A stretch of 34,112 bases of DNA from Sulfuricaulis sp. (GCA_024654125.1 JANLIC010000277.1:1-34112); one strand, 5' to 3'; positions 5,884 to 13,768 are shown, counted from the stretch's first letter. The notes: generated by a model not told the origin, from the sequence alone. Numbers and translations: made by a program.

Positions 5884-6057
5884 ATGAACGCGCAACTGGA
5901 AACTGTAATCAAAACGCTGGTCGCTGAAGCTGAAAAGCACACTGGTACGGGGCCGGGCGCTGACGCGGCGCTGAAGTACACGCAGGCGGCGCTGAATGTG
6001 GCGCATGTCCTTGGTACGATAGAGGCCGCTCGCAGCGAAGCATCGAGGCGAGCATAG
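5884..6057 (+). CDS. Small conserved phage protein, 57 aa
   Basis: ATG at 5884 with GGAG nine bases upstream; stop TAG at 6055-6057, five bases before the next ATG. The product is one helical hairpin-like unit: NAQLETVIKTLVAEAEKH, a Gly-rich turn, then DAALKYTQAALNVAHVLGTI. Helical proteins with the ALKYTQAALNVA pattern occur widely in phages just upstream of packaging genes. No catalytic motif; function unknown. It is the first gene after the strong promoter at 5806-5834. Confidence 0.7.
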   Translation: MNAQLETVIKTLVAEAEKHTGTGPGADAALKYTQAALNVAHVLGTIEAARSEASRRA

Positions 6058-6061
6058 TGCT

Positions 6062-6583
6062 ATGACGGACTCGGTCATGCCTTTCATCGACAATCCTGTT
6101 GAGGCGAATCGCACCCGGCAGGACGCGCGCATGGCCGAGATCCCGGAACTCTACCGCAAGACGCACGAACGCCTGGCCGTCGAGCTTGCCCTGAAGGTCG
6201 ATGATGCAGAGTCCATCTTCGCCTCGTACAAGTACACGCCCGAGGAGGCCGCAGAGTTGATGGAGTCCCCCGCGTTCCTCGCGCTACTCGGTCAGGCGGC
6301 GAAGGAGGTGCAGGAGTCGGGCCTGAGCTTCAGGACCAAGGCGAAACTGCTTGCGGGCGAACTGCTCCCGTACGCCAACGATATCGCCACCGACCCGCTG
6401 CAGAGCGCGGCGGTGCGCGCCGACCTGATCAAGTGGTCGGCCAAGGTCGCAGGATTTGAGCCGAAGGAGAAGGACGACGCGAAGGTTGGTGGCGGGTTCA
6501 CGCTCTCCATCACATTTGCCGGGCAGGAACCACAGAAGGTAATATCGTCGCACGAACCACTCACGATTGAACAGGAGGCATGA
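6062..6583 (+). CDS. Putative terminase small subunit / packaging accessory, 173 aa
   Basis: A helical, charged protein. Residues about 15-60 are amphipathic helices, the centre has YTPEEAAELMESPAFLALLGQAAKE and LSFRTKAKLLAGELLPY, then SAAVRADLIKWSAKVAGFEPK and a flexible tail. Size, helical make-up and position about 1.6 kb upstream of the large terminase suggest the DNA-recognition small subunit. The region 75-125 could include a helix-turn-helix, but I cannot show it. The tail has beta-prone residues (GGFTLSITFAG), as in oligomeric small terminases. Stop TGA overlaps the RBS region of the next gene. The alternative is an unrelated phage protein with the same size and context. Confidence 0.55.
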   Translation: MTDSVMPFIDNPVEANRTRQDARMAEIPELYRKTHERLAVELALKVDDAESIFASYKYTPEEAAELMESPAFLALLGQAAKEVQESGLSFRTKAKLLAGELLPYANDIATDPLQSAAVRADLIKWSAKVAGFEPKEKDDAKVGGGFTLSITFAGQEPQKVISSHEPLTIEQEA

Positions 6584-6584
6584 C

Positions 6585-6827
6585 ATGCACTACCGAAACG
6601 GAAGGGAAGCAAAGAACGGCGATAAGATCGTGCAGATCGAGAACGGAAAGATTTCGGCGTTCGGTGTGCTGCACAGCGCGGTGCCGGGGAATGATTACTG
6701 CAATGGAAGCATCGCCGTCGTGCAGCAGGCCAATGTGATGGCCTGTATATGCGACTGTCTGCACGCGGATGATGTGGCAGCGATGATCGCCGAGAAGGGC
6801 TTGGATAAGCGCCCCGAGGGGAAATAA
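6585..6827 (+). CDS. Conserved small phage protein, 80 aa
   Basis: The ATG at 6585 has AGGAGG seven bases upstream, so it is preferred over an in-frame start at 6567. The protein begins HYRNGREAKNGDKIV and has GVLHSAVPGNDYCNGSIAVV, then ACICDCLHADD. I recognise this RNG.EA..GD start plus PGNDYCNG and the C.C-DCLH end as a small phage family of unknown function, with cysteines near the C-terminus that could bind a metal. The N-terminal part looks like a small beta barrel. Confidence 0.75.
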   Translation: MHYRNGREAKNGDKIVQIENGKISAFGVLHSAVPGNDYCNGSIAVVQQANVMACICDCLHADDVAAMIAEKGLDKRPEGK

Positions 6828-6828
6828 T

Positions 6829-7029
6829 ATGAGCCTCGACGGCTGGGAACGGGATGAACTGAATACCCTTCATAAGCGGGTTGCCGAGATTGAACGCTTG
6901 GTAGCCGAAATTGATTTGCGAACGATCGGAGACATCCGGTTAGGCCCCAAAGAGAATGAAATTACTGGGGCCGAAAACAATTTTAATAGGGCCGCCGCGG
7001 CGAGAGAATTTCGCGGGCCTTACGCCTAA
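6829..7029 (+). CDS. Small coiled-coil protein, 66 aa
   Basis: The ATG at 6829 lies one base after the previous stop, with GAGGGG upstream. Residues 5-35 (WERDELNTLHKRVAEIERLVAEID) show a heptad pattern typical of a short coiled coil. The rest is hydrophilic, ending AAAAREFRGPYA. No family is recognised. It may be a small oligomerising accessory protein. Confidence 0.6.
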   Translation: MSLDGWERDELNTLHKRVAEIERLVAEIDLRTIGDIRLGPKENEITGAENNFNRAAAAREFRGPYA

Positions 7030-7046
7030 TCTACTAAGGAGATGTG

Positions 7047-7148
7047 ATGTTCAAACTCAAGCCGATGGCCCGCGCAGTCTACAACGCGCTCGTCGAGATT
7101 GGCGAGCAGTGGAGGCGCGATCAGTGGTATCGTGCACATGGAGGTTAA
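7047..7148 (+). CDS. 33-aa basic microprotein
   Basis: A 34-codon frame with an excellent AAGGAG (7036-7041) five bases before ATG at 7047. Stop TAA is at 7146-7148, one base before the next ATG. The peptide (MFKLKPMARAVYNALVEIGE, then QWRRDQWYRAHGG) is an amphipathic helix with a basic, Trp-rich C-terminus. The ribosome site and exact packing between neighbours argue that it is translated. Function unknown; a small regulator or a peptide that contacts membrane or nucleic acid are both possible. Confidence 0.55.
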   Translation: MFKLKPMARAVYNALVEIGEQWRRDQWYRAHGG

Positions 7149-7149
7149 T

Positions 7150-7398
7150 ATGGCCGACCCTGTGATGGCTACGGATCTCAGTTCGCAACCCGTAGCCCTG
7201 CGCCGCCTCGGCGTGCTCTCCCCCTTCGATGACGCCCGCCAGTGGGTTGACCGCTGGGAGAAGGAGTGTCCCGACGCGATATACATCGCGCTGCTCGTAA
7301 ACACGCCGGGGGGGTTCGAGTATGCCATCACCGGGCAGACCACGCAGACCGAGGCGGCGGGGATATTCTTCCGCGCAGCCCAACTGGCGGCCGAATGA
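7150..7398 (+). CDS. Hypothetical protein, 82 aa
   Basis: Start ATG 7150 is preceded by GGAGG at 7140-7144. The product reads as one small domain: residues 15-45 are helical (LSPFDDARQWVDRWEKECPD), followed by IYIALLVNTPGGFEYAITG and a C-terminal helix (TEAAGIFFRAAQLAAE). It has the look of small phage proteins that modulate or bind other proteins, but no family can be named. The stop overlaps the next ATG as ATGA. Confidence 0.65.
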   Translation: MADPVMATDLSSQPVALRRLGVLSPFDDARQWVDRWEKECPDAIYIALLVNTPGGFEYAITGQTTQTEAAGIFFRAAQLAAE

Positions 7399-7499
7399 AA
7401 GCCGCAGTCTGGATACTCGCCAGCATCACCATCTTGCTCTCGATAGTCGTGTTTGGCATCTTCGCATACACCTACATCATCATCTCAGTGTTCCCATGA
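7395..7499 (+). CDS. 34-aa single-span membrane microprotein
   Basis: ATG at 7395 overlaps the upstream TGA as ATGA, and its own TGA (7497-7499) overlaps the next ATG at 7496 the same way. Almost the whole peptide is one hydrophobic helix (VWILASITILLSIVVFGIFA) followed by aromatic and Ile residues (YTYIIISVFP). One Lys near the start predicts N-in topology. It is the second such coupled membrane microprotein in the window. It could be a holin-like or superinfection protein; no evidence separates these. Confidence 0.6.
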   Translation: MKAAVWILASITILLSIVVFGIFAYTYIIISVFP

Positions 7500-7747
7500 C
7501 CCACGCCCGCATCCTGATCCACCCGCGCTGCGTCGAAGGCCCGGCATCCGGCGCCCTCGCCGCCTACCTGCAGGGCCAGGGCTACGACACCGTCAAGGTC
7601 GTAATCGGCCCGCCCAACGCCCGAGGGCGGTGTGAGTTGGTGCGCATCCTGGAGGAAGGCCCGGAAGGCATGCGGCTCGAACGGTTCGACAAGACTGAGT
7701 ACTTTCACAAGGTCGGTAACCCGGCGCCACGACCGGAGGCAGCTTGA
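7496..7747 (+). CDS. Hypothetical protein, 83 aa
   Basis: Start ATG 7496 is coupled to the membrane microprotein by ATGA. The protein has a mixed alpha/beta pattern: THARILIHPRCVEGPASGAL, AAYLQGQGYDTVKVVIGP, then ELVRILEEGPEGMRLERF, like a small ferredoxin-like fold. No catalytic motif. Its stop overlaps a TTG start as TTGA. Codon use and composition match its neighbours. Function unknown. Confidence 0.62.
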   Translation: MTHARILIHPRCVEGPASGALAAYLQGQGYDTVKVVIGPPNARGRCELVRILEEGPEGMRLERFDKTEYFHKVGNPAPRPEAA

Positions 7748-8004
7748 ACCGAACCTGCAACCAATGTGGCTGGGTCGCGTTCGGCGTGACCCGCGCGTTC
7801 GCCGAGGCCGAGGTTGAGCGATTCAACCAGTTCTATCGATCATCGCCACCCGAAGTCCGCGAGTGCTACAGCGGGCCGTCGTCCATCGCGCACTACGAGT
7901 GCTGTCATCGGTGCGGGAACGAATATACGGAGTTCACTGATAGTTGGCCCGAAGACTGTCCCGATGGGTGCACGCTGTCGCCGATCATCGTGGAGGAAGA
8001 ATGA
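7744..8004 (+). CDS. Conserved phage zinc-binding protein, 86 aa
   Basis: A TTG start is chosen because TTGA overlaps the previous TGA and the protein begins directly with its first zinc knuckle. Pairs CNQC (residues 5-8) and CHRC (54-57, after another Cys), plus CPDGC near the end, form a zinc-ribbon-like fold. The surrounding pattern (CGWVAFGVTR, AEVERFNQF, SIAHYECCHRCG, CPDGCTLSPII) is one I recognise from a widespread phage family of unknown role. The metal site is inferred from cysteine spacing. The stop overlaps the next ATG as ATGA. Confidence 0.78.
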   Translation: MNRTCNQCGWVAFGVTRAFAEAEVERFNQFYRSSPPEVRECYSGPSSIAHYECCHRCGNEYTEFTDSWPEDCPDGCTLSPIIVEEE

Positions 8005-8201
8005 GCGGCAACGCGGTTGAAGTCCTGGAAGCACGGTTCGTGAATCGCGACCGCTATGCCGACATGAACACTGAGGAAGCGACGGCGATCCGCGAGGGGT
8101 ACGCTCGGTGGGAGGAGGGTCGTTTTCTTCAGTACCCCCCGCCAGTCGATCTTGACGGATACGAGGTTACGCCGGCGGCCGGGGTGAACCTTGTCAGTTG
8201 A
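8001..8201 (+). CDS. Hypothetical protein, 66 aa
   Basis: ATG at 8001 overlaps the previous stop. The product is a short helical protein (NAVEVLEARFVNRDRYADMN; EEATAIREGYARWEEGRF), then a proline-rich turn and a short strand. It ends 11 bases inside the start of the large terminase gene, so the two are probably translationally coupled. No family is assigned. Position right before the terminase suggests a packaging accessory, but that is context only. Confidence 0.6.
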   Translation: MSGNAVEVLEARFVNRDRYADMNTEEATAIREGYARWEEGRFLQYPPPVDLDGYEVTPAAGVNLVS

Positions 8202-9648
8202 CGCGTCCTTTCCGCCAGTTATCTCCGCGTACATGCAGTCCGATGCGCGGTACCGGTTCATCCTGGGACCATTCGGCTCGGGGAAGTCCGTGGGTTCGCA
8301 GTGTGAGATCCCGCGGCGCGCAGCGATGCAGCGGGGTTCTCCCTTGGATGGCCGGCGCAAGAGTCGCATCGCCGTGGTCCGTAACACGATGCCACAACTT
8401 CGCGACACGACGATGAAGACGTTCTTTGATTGGTTCCCGAACGGGTCGCTCGGCACCTATCACGGCATATCCAAGACCTATCACATCAAGAAAGACGAGA
8501 TGGACTGCGAGGTCGTGTTCCGCGCACTCGACGACGCGGCCGACGTGTCGAACTTGCTCTCGTTCGAACTTACCGGCGCCTACCTGAACGAGTTCCGTGA
8601 CATCCATCGCGAGATTGCGGAAGGCATCGACGGCCGGATCGGCCGATACCCCCGCGTCGTGGACGGTGGTCCGTCATGGATCGGCATCTGGGGGGATTCG
8701 AACATGCCGACGGAGGGGTCGTACTGGCATAGCATGCTCGAAGGATTGAACCCCGACAACCCGAAAGAGAAGCGCGCGAACGACTGGCAGCGGTGGATAC
8801 AACCGACGGGCATGCTCCGGCTTGCCGACGGGACATACACGGAGAACCCCAGGGCTGAGAATCTGGAGAACTTGCCGACGGGGTACTACCGGAACCTGAT
8901 GCAGAACAAGACGGATGAATACATCCGCACCTACGTTATGTGCGAGTATGGTAGAAGCCTCGGGGGGAAACCCGTGCATCCGATGTTCAATAAAGATATT
9001 CACGTTGCCAAGGCGCCGCTCATCCCGAACAAAGCGAATCTGTTGCTGATCAGCGCGGACTTCGGGCTCACGCCGGCCATCGTGTTGAAGCAGCAGGACG
9101 CGTTCGGGCGTGTGCTTACGCTCGACGAGATCGTGACGTTCGGGATGGGGATCGAACGCGCGATCGAGACGAAGCTGCTTCCACTTCTACGGCAGAAGTA
9201 TGATGGGTTTGACTGCTTCGTTACCGGCGACCCGGCGGGCGGTAGTGGGTCGCAGGCCGATGAGGTCTCGTGCGCGGACATCTTTCGCCGCTACAAGAAC
9301 AGAGGGCTTGGCAAGATTAAACTTGCGTGGAGCAACAACCCGGTGCATCGGCAGGGCGCGACCGACCACTTCCTTTCAATGCTGGTTGACCGTGGCATGC
9401 CCGCCTATCAGATCGATCCGGGCTGCACATGGCTTATACAGGCGCTCGGTGGGAAATACCAGTTCAAGAAGTTTAAGGATGGGCGTGAGTCGGCAGACGT
9501 TGAGAAAAACGACTTCAGCCACGTTGGCGACGCAAACCAGTATGCCGATATGTACTTCGAGCGGGGTGGCCGCCGGAAAGCCGAAAACAAAGAACGCGGT
9601 ACAATTATAAGTCAACCTGCTGCGAATCCATACAACACTCCGAGGTAA
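8191..9648 (+). CDS. Terminase large subunit (packaging ATPase and nuclease)
   Basis: 485 aa. The ATPase half shows Walker A GPFGSGKS (26-33) and a Walker B-like AYLNEF (130-135; E134 catalytic). The nuclease half has ADFGLTPA (D290), VTGDPAGG (D347) and SHVGDANQYADMYF (H444, D447), the three acidic positions of the RNase H-like terminase fold. It translocates DNA into the prohead and cuts the concatemer at the portal. The only start that keeps the N-terminus ahead of Walker A is TTG at 8191, inside the previous gene and with a poor ribosome site, so expression probably depends on coupling. Length fits the family. The stop is three bases before the portal gene. Confidence 0.93.
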   Translation: MSVDASFPPVISAYMQSDARYRFILGPFGSGKSVGSQCEIPRRAAMQRGSPLDGRRKSRIAVVRNTMPQLRDTTMKTFFDWFPNGSLGTYHGISKTYHIKKDEMDCEVVFRALDDAADVSNLLSFELTGAYLNEFRDIHREIAEGIDGRIGRYPRVVDGGPSWIGIWGDSNMPTEGSYWHSMLEGLNPDNPKEKRANDWQRWIQPTGMLRLADGTYTENPRAENLENLPTGYYRNLMQNKTDEYIRTYVMCEYGRSLGGKPVHPMFNKDIHVAKAPLIPNKANLLLISADFGLTPAIVLKQQDAFGRVLTLDEIVTFGMGIERAIETKLLPLLRQKYDGFDCFVTGDPAGGSGSQADEVSCADIFRRYKNRGLGKIKLAWSNNPVHRQGATDHFLSMLVDRGMPAYQIDPGCTWLIQALGGKYQFKKFKDGRESADVEKNDFSHVGDANQYADMYFERGGRRKAENKERGTIISQPAANPYNTPR

Positions 9649-9651
9649 ATT

Positions 9652-11721
9652 ATGGAAACTCAACTCTCCCCCATCATAGACGACGCGCGGCTGAACAAAC
9701 TCGGCGAGCGCCTGTTCGCTGTGTGGCCGCCGTACCGCGATGATCGCCGCGCGATCGAGGAGCGATGGCTGAAGAACCTTCGGCAGGTTCGCGGTGTCTA
9801 CGATCCTGAAGTCCTGCGGATGATCCCGGCCGACAAGTCGAAGGCGTACCCAAAAATGACTGCGTGGATGGTGCGTGGCACGATCGCGCGGCTGATGCAG
9901 CTTCTGTTCCCCATGACCGAGAAAAATTATGGGATCAAGGAGTCCCCGTTGCCCGACCTCCCAACCGCCCAACTGCAAGAAGTCTTGGATGGCCTTGTCG
10001 CGCTGGGTGGGGAGATGAACGACACGGTAATTGAGAAGGCCATCCTCGCCCACGCGAAGGGCAAGGCCGAGCGGATGGAGGTCAAGGTCTCTGACGATCT
10101 GCAGGAGATGGAGTTCATCACGCTCGCGCGTAAGGTCGTACGCTCCGCGGTGATCTACAACGTCGGCATCCTCGAAGGCCCGCTGCACCGCGCCGTGAAG
10201 TCGCGCACATGGCAGCAGGATGTGAACACAGGCAAGTGGACAGCGACCGAGGTCGATAAGTACAAGCCGCTGTTCGAGTTCACCCCCGTCTGGTCCTACT
10301 ATCCGGATATGACTGCGCAGGGGATCGACAAGCAGGATGGATGGTTCATCCGGCGCATCATGACCCGTGCAGAGGTAGAGGCGCTGGGCCGCCGACCCGA
10401 CTTCCTTGCCGACCGCATCAATGACTATCTACGCAAGAACACATCTGGTAACTACCAAGCGCTGTGGTGGGAGTCCGAGATCAAGGGCGAGGCCAAGAGC
10501 GCGCAGGCGAGCGCGCAGGGCAAGGAGAGCCGCAAGTTCGAGATTCTCGCGTACTACGGCGGGGTAACGGGAGCAGACCTACGCGCGGCCGGCGTAACCG
10601 TGCCCGATGCTGACCTGGGCAAGACAATCAATGGCGTCGTATGGATGATCGACAACGTTGTCATCAAGGCGAAGCTCGCACCGCTCGGCCAGAACATCAA
10701 CAGTCATCACGTCTTTGTGTTCGAGGACGATGACCTGTCCATCCTCGGCAACGGTCAGTGCGACGTGGTGCGCGATACGCAGTTGTCCTTGTGCGAGACC
10801 GTGCGCGCGATGCTCGACAACGCATCGGTCATCGGGCCGATGTGTGAGATCAACACAGAGATGTTGACGCCGGGGCAAGACATGGCGATCAGCAAGAATA
10901 AGACGTGGTTCCGCGAAAGCATGGGCGGGCAGTCCGATGCTATCCCAGCGGTTCGCAATGTGAGCATCGAGAGTCACTTGCCCGACCTGCTGCAACTCGC
11001 GAACTTGTTCCTCGGGTTCGGCGACAAGGAATCCGGGTTGCCGCCCGCCGCGTTGGGTGACACGACGGGAGGCGGGAGCGAGGCCCTGCGCACGTCGAAG
11101 AACGCGAGCATGTTCCTCGGCGCGGCTGCGCTCCCGATCCGCGACACCGTGCGAAACTTCGACACGTTCACGATTTCCATGATCTCTGCGCTCTGCGCGT
11201 GGAACACGCGCTACGATCCGAACCCCACCCGTGATGGGGACTACGACGTGATCGCACGCGGCTCAACCAGCCTGATCGCGAAAGAGGTACTCGCGCAGGC
11301 GCTGGAGAACTTCCGCGCTGGCATCACGCCGGATGAGGCCCCGCACGTCAAGATTCGCGGGCTGCTTGCCGCGCGGGCGAAAGTCAACGACATCCCGGTG
11401 GATGAGATCCTCGAAGACGAGGACAAGGCCAACGCGACGATCGAGCGCAACGCCCAGATGCAGGGCGCGCAGGTGCAGGGTCAGATGGATCTCATCGCCG
11501 CGCAGGTCAAGGAAGTGCTGACTCGCGCGCTCGAACACGAGGCCAAGGCATCGGCGCTCGGGACCGAAGCGGGGGTGACGGTCTTGCAGACTATCATCGA
11601 CGCGATTACCAAGGGCAACAAGTCAGCGGCCGATCAGGCGAAGAACCTGGTGGCTGCGCACGCGGCGGATACATCACGTATCGTCGCGGAGAAACCAGTA
11701 CCGACAGGAGGTGGGAAATGA
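9652..11721 (+). CDS. Portal protein, 689 aa
   Basis: Called from position directly after the large terminase, size, and pattern: N-terminal helices with a WLKNLRQVRGVYDPEVL region and KSKAYPKMTAWMVRGTIARL, a long central mixed region with several Trp residues, FVFEDDDLSILGNGQCDVVRD, then SGLPPAALGDTTGGGSEALRTSKNAS. This last is typical of the portals of N4-gp56-capsid and other short-tailed phages. Residues about 585-689 form Ala/Gln/Glu-rich helices that probably make the C-terminal barrel or crown. It forms the dodecameric vertex ring through which DNA passes. GAGGT precedes the ATG. The TGA overlaps the next gene. Confidence 0.88.
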   Translation: METQLSPIIDDARLNKLGERLFAVWPPYRDDRRAIEERWLKNLRQVRGVYDPEVLRMIPADKSKAYPKMTAWMVRGTIARLMQLLFPMTEKNYGIKESPLPDLPTAQLQEVLDGLVALGGEMNDTVIEKAILAHAKGKAERMEVKVSDDLQEMEFITLARKVVRSAVIYNVGILEGPLHRAVKSRTWQQDVNTGKWTATEVDKYKPLFEFTPVWSYYPDMTAQGIDKQDGWFIRRIMTRAEVEALGRRPDFLADRINDYLRKNTSGNYQALWWESEIKGEAKSAQASAQGKESRKFEILAYYGGVTGADLRAAGVTVPDADLGKTINGVVWMIDNVVIKAKLAPLGQNINSHHVFVFEDDDLSILGNGQCDVVRDTQLSLCETVRAMLDNASVIGPMCEINTEMLTPGQDMAISKNKTWFRESMGGQSDAIPAVRNVSIESHLPDLLQLANLFLGFGDKESGLPPAALGDTTGGGSEALRTSKNASMFLGAAALPIRDTVRNFDTFTISMISALCAWNTRYDPNPTRDGDYDVIARGSTSLIAKEVLAQALENFRAGITPDEAPHVKIRGLLAARAKVNDIPVDEILEDEDKANATIERNAQMQGAQVQGQMDLIAAQVKEVLTRALEHEAKASALGTEAGVTVLQTIIDAITKGNKSAADQAKNLVAAHAADTSRIVAEKPVPTGGGK

Positions 11722-11957
11722 GCGTAGTAAAAGAGGAACAGCACAAACTTGAAGTTGCAACGTTTCAGATGCGGAACGAAGGCGGGGTACAGTCTTTGCG
11801 TGCGCTGCTATACATGCGCCGGGACCAAATCAACAAAATATGGCCAGGACAGGAGGGGGAGGCCCTCGTTCGGTTACAGGGCGCTGCACAGGAAGTAGCG
11901 GCGTTGATCAAAATGATAGATATTGGCCCCTCGATTAAGCCTGTTGATGGGAACTAA
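11718..11957 (+). CDS. Small head-associated protein of unknown function, 79 aa
   Basis: ATG at 11718 overlaps the portal stop as ATGA, and AGGAGGTGGG just upstream is a strong ribosome site. The product is helical: EEQHKLEVATFQMRNEGGVQ, LRALLYMRRDQINKIWPGQE, then ALVRLQGAAQEVAALIKMID. Small proteins with an INK.WPGQ.GE.LVRLQG pattern recur directly after portal genes in related phages. Its role is unknown; a packaging or head-assembly helper is likely from position. The homing endonuclease gene follows 25 bases later. Confidence 0.68.
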   Translation: MSVVKEEQHKLEVATFQMRNEGGVQSLRALLYMRRDQINKIWPGQEGEALVRLQGAAQEVAALIKMIDIGPSIKPVDGN

Positions 11958-11982
11958 ACAGTGTGAAACTGGTCAAACCCAG

Positions 11983-12804
11983 ATGAAGAACCAGTCGGGC
12001 ATCTACGAAATCCTGAACACCGCGAATGGGAAACGGTATATCGGGTCGGCTGTGAATTTCACGAAGCGGTGGAAGAACCATCGGCGTACTTTAAGCCTTG
12101 GCACCCATCGCAATTCCAAACTTCAACGTGCGTGGAACAAGTACGGCGAGGCAGCATTCAAATTCCTTCCGATCTTGACCTGCGCTAAAAGTATGCTGCG
12201 TTTCTACGAGCAGCAACTTTTGGACAAGGTGAAATCTGAATACAACATTGCGTTGGACGCTACCGTGCCCATGCTCGGTCGCAAGCATTCTGAGGCATCT
12301 AGAAAGAAGATGTCTATTAAACTTATAGGAAAGCCATCCCCCTTGCGTGGTCGTACCCTTCCGCAAGAGACGAAGGACAAAATTTCTGAAGCGGGGACTG
12401 GGAAGACGCGGTCGCAGGAGATAAAGGATCAAATGTCCAAAGACCGTATTGGGAGGACTCATTCCTTGGGGTTGCGGTTAAAAATGTCCAAAACCCGTAA
12501 GGGTCAAAAATTCTCGCCCGAACATTGTGCTGCAATTTCGCGTGCGCAGATTGGTCGGAAATTATCACCTGAGCAGAGTGCAACACAGTCTGCACGACAG
12601 ACTGGCCGGAAACTATCGCCTGAGCAGTGCGCTGCAATGTCTGTACGAATGACTGGCCAGAAATTACCACCCGCGCACTGCGCTGCAATTTCGCGGGGGC
12701 TGACCGGGAAGACCGGCCGGAAAGCAACACCCGAACAACGCGCAGCGAGGTCGTTGCGTATGCTTGGGAAGAAACGCGGACCCTACAAAACTAAAAGGAA
12801 ATAA
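11983..12804 (+). CDS. Free-standing GIY-YIG homing endonuclease with NUMOD3-like repeat array
   Basis: Taking ATG 11983 as start (273 aa; ATG 11947 is the alternative and neither has a strong ribosome site), residues 5-90 form a GIY-YIG nuclease: GIY at 6-8, RYIG at 18-21, FTKRW with catalytic Arg29, and FYEQ with catalytic Glu76 followed by YN. Residues 99-263 are about nine tandem units of roughly 17-19 residues with the pattern G+K-(L/F/H)SPE-x-(C/R)-(A/K)A-(I/M)S-x-x-x-x-G, the NUMOD3 DNA-binding motif. The end is Lys/Arg-rich. Such enzymes cut phage DNA lacking the gene and spread by repair. It lies between the post-portal gene and the scaffold and is more AT-rich than its neighbours, as expected of an insertion. 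Confidence 0.9.
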   Translation: MKNQSGIYEILNTANGKRYIGSAVNFTKRWKNHRRTLSLGTHRNSKLQRAWNKYGEAAFKFLPILTCAKSMLRFYEQQLLDKVKSEYNIALDATVPMLGRKHSEASRKKMSIKLIGKPSPLRGRTLPQETKDKISEAGTGKTRSQEIKDQMSKDRIGRTHSLGLRLKMSKTRKGQKFSPEHCAAISRAQIGRKLSPEQSATQSARQTGRKLSPEQCAAMSVRMTGQKLPPAHCAAISRGLTGKTGRKATPEQRAARSLRMLGKKRGPYKTKRK

Positions 12805-12807
12805 ATC

Positions 12808-13695
12808 ATGACCGATCCGAACGCAGTTGTTGACGATTTCGATAAAGCCTTTAACGAGGTGGTTGCTTCCATGGAAAACCCGCCCGCAGTGTCCCCCGTG
12901 GGCACTCCCCTGGCCACTCCGCCCGCTACGCCGCCTGAGACGCCACCGGCTACCCCGGTAGTGCCCCCCGTGGACACTCCCCCGGCCACTCCACCCGCGC
13001 CGCCTGCACCCGAAGTACCTCCGGTCGTTCCTCCTGCGCCGCCGGTCGCCCCGCCCGCTGCTCCACCTGCTCCACCCCCCGAAACCCCGGAAGCCAAGAC
13101 GGCGCGCGAGACAGTCGAGGCAGCGATCAAACCTTACGAACCCTCGGCGGAGGAGAAGGCTGCGTTGGAGAAGTTCAAGGTTGACTTCCCCGGCGAGTAC
13201 GTTGCAGTTGAGGCACAGTTCAAGGCGCAAAAGCAGCAGTTCAACGCACAAGTGTATGAAGCTGTGCAGGATGTGTTGAAGCAGGTTGCGCCACGACTCG
13301 CGTCAGTAGAGCAGAATACGACGGAAGCCGCAGTCGAGCGCCACGTCACCGCGCTGCACACCGCGCACGCAGACTTCGACGCCGTGGTGCCGAAGGTTGC
13401 GGAGTGGATTAAGACACTGCCTTCCTACGCCCAGGTCGGCGCGCAGGCGGTGTTCGATGGGGGCACGACCAAGGAAGTGATCGACCTGGTGAACGATTTC
13501 AAGAAGGCGAACAACATGACCACTCCGACTCCGCCGGCACCCCCGGCTCCGCCCGCCCCGCCTGCCAAACCGAAACCCGACGGTTCCGACCTGACCCCCG
13601 TAAGTTCGCGCCGGCCGGTGACTACGCCGAAAGGCCAGGCTGACCCCAACGACTTCGACGGTGCTTTTGCCGAGGCCGCTGCGGAACTTGGGTAG
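12808..13695 (+). CDS. Capsid assembly scaffold protein, 295 aa
   Basis: Position between portal and major capsid and composition both fit a scaffold. Residues 1-22 are acidic (DPNAVVDDFDKAFNEVVASM). Residues 25-95 are an extreme Pro/Ala/Thr/Val-rich stretch. Residues 100-235 are charged helices with coiled-coil potential (AALEKFKVDF; VEAQFKAQKQQFNAQVYEAVQDVLKQV). A second Pro-rich linker is followed by a C-terminal segment DPNDFDGAFAEAAAEL, where scaffold proteins usually bind the capsid. By family, the protein directs shell assembly and then leaves the prohead. The Pro-rich runs probably expand by codon slippage. AAGGA precedes the ATG. Confidence 0.78.
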   Translation: MTDPNAVVDDFDKAFNEVVASMENPPAVSPVGTPLATPPATPPETPPATPVVPPVDTPPATPPAPPAPEVPPVVPPAPPVAPPAAPPAPPPETPEAKTARETVEAAIKPYEPSAEEKAALEKFKVDFPGEYVAVEAQFKAQKQQFNAQVYEAVQDVLKQVAPRLASVEQNTTEAAVERHVTALHTAHADFDAVVPKVAEWIKTLPSYAQVGAQAVFDGGTTKEVIDLVNDFKKANNMTTPTPPAPPAPPAPPAKPKPDGSDLTPVSSRRPVTTPKGQADPNDFDGAFAEAAAELG

Positions 13696-13724
13696 TTGCA
13701 CAGAAAGCAAAAAAGTGCGATACT
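13696..13724 (+). promoter_or_regulatory. Putative internal late promoter (extended -10)
   Basis: TGCGATACT at 13716-13724 is a TGn-extended -10. TTGCAC at 13696-13701 lies at the correct 17-base distance as a poor -35. The next 10 bases resemble those after the element at 14714 (both have ATACTAATT). It sits directly behind the scaffold stop and ahead of the head surface protein. Confidence 0.45.
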
Positions 13725-13768
13725 AATTCTATACGTGAATCAAACGGATGGACGGTGCCGCAGACCCG

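Noticed and set aside
9376-10188. 270-codon minus-strand frame opposite terminase and portal
   Set aside because: Shadow of two certain genes on the plus strand; composition is Leu/Arg/His-rich and no motif is seen.
12664-13251. 195-codon minus-strand frame opposite the scaffold Pro-rich stretch
   Set aside because: Its Arg/Gly/Trp/Ser-rich sequence is the complement of proline codons; the scaffold frame is the real one.
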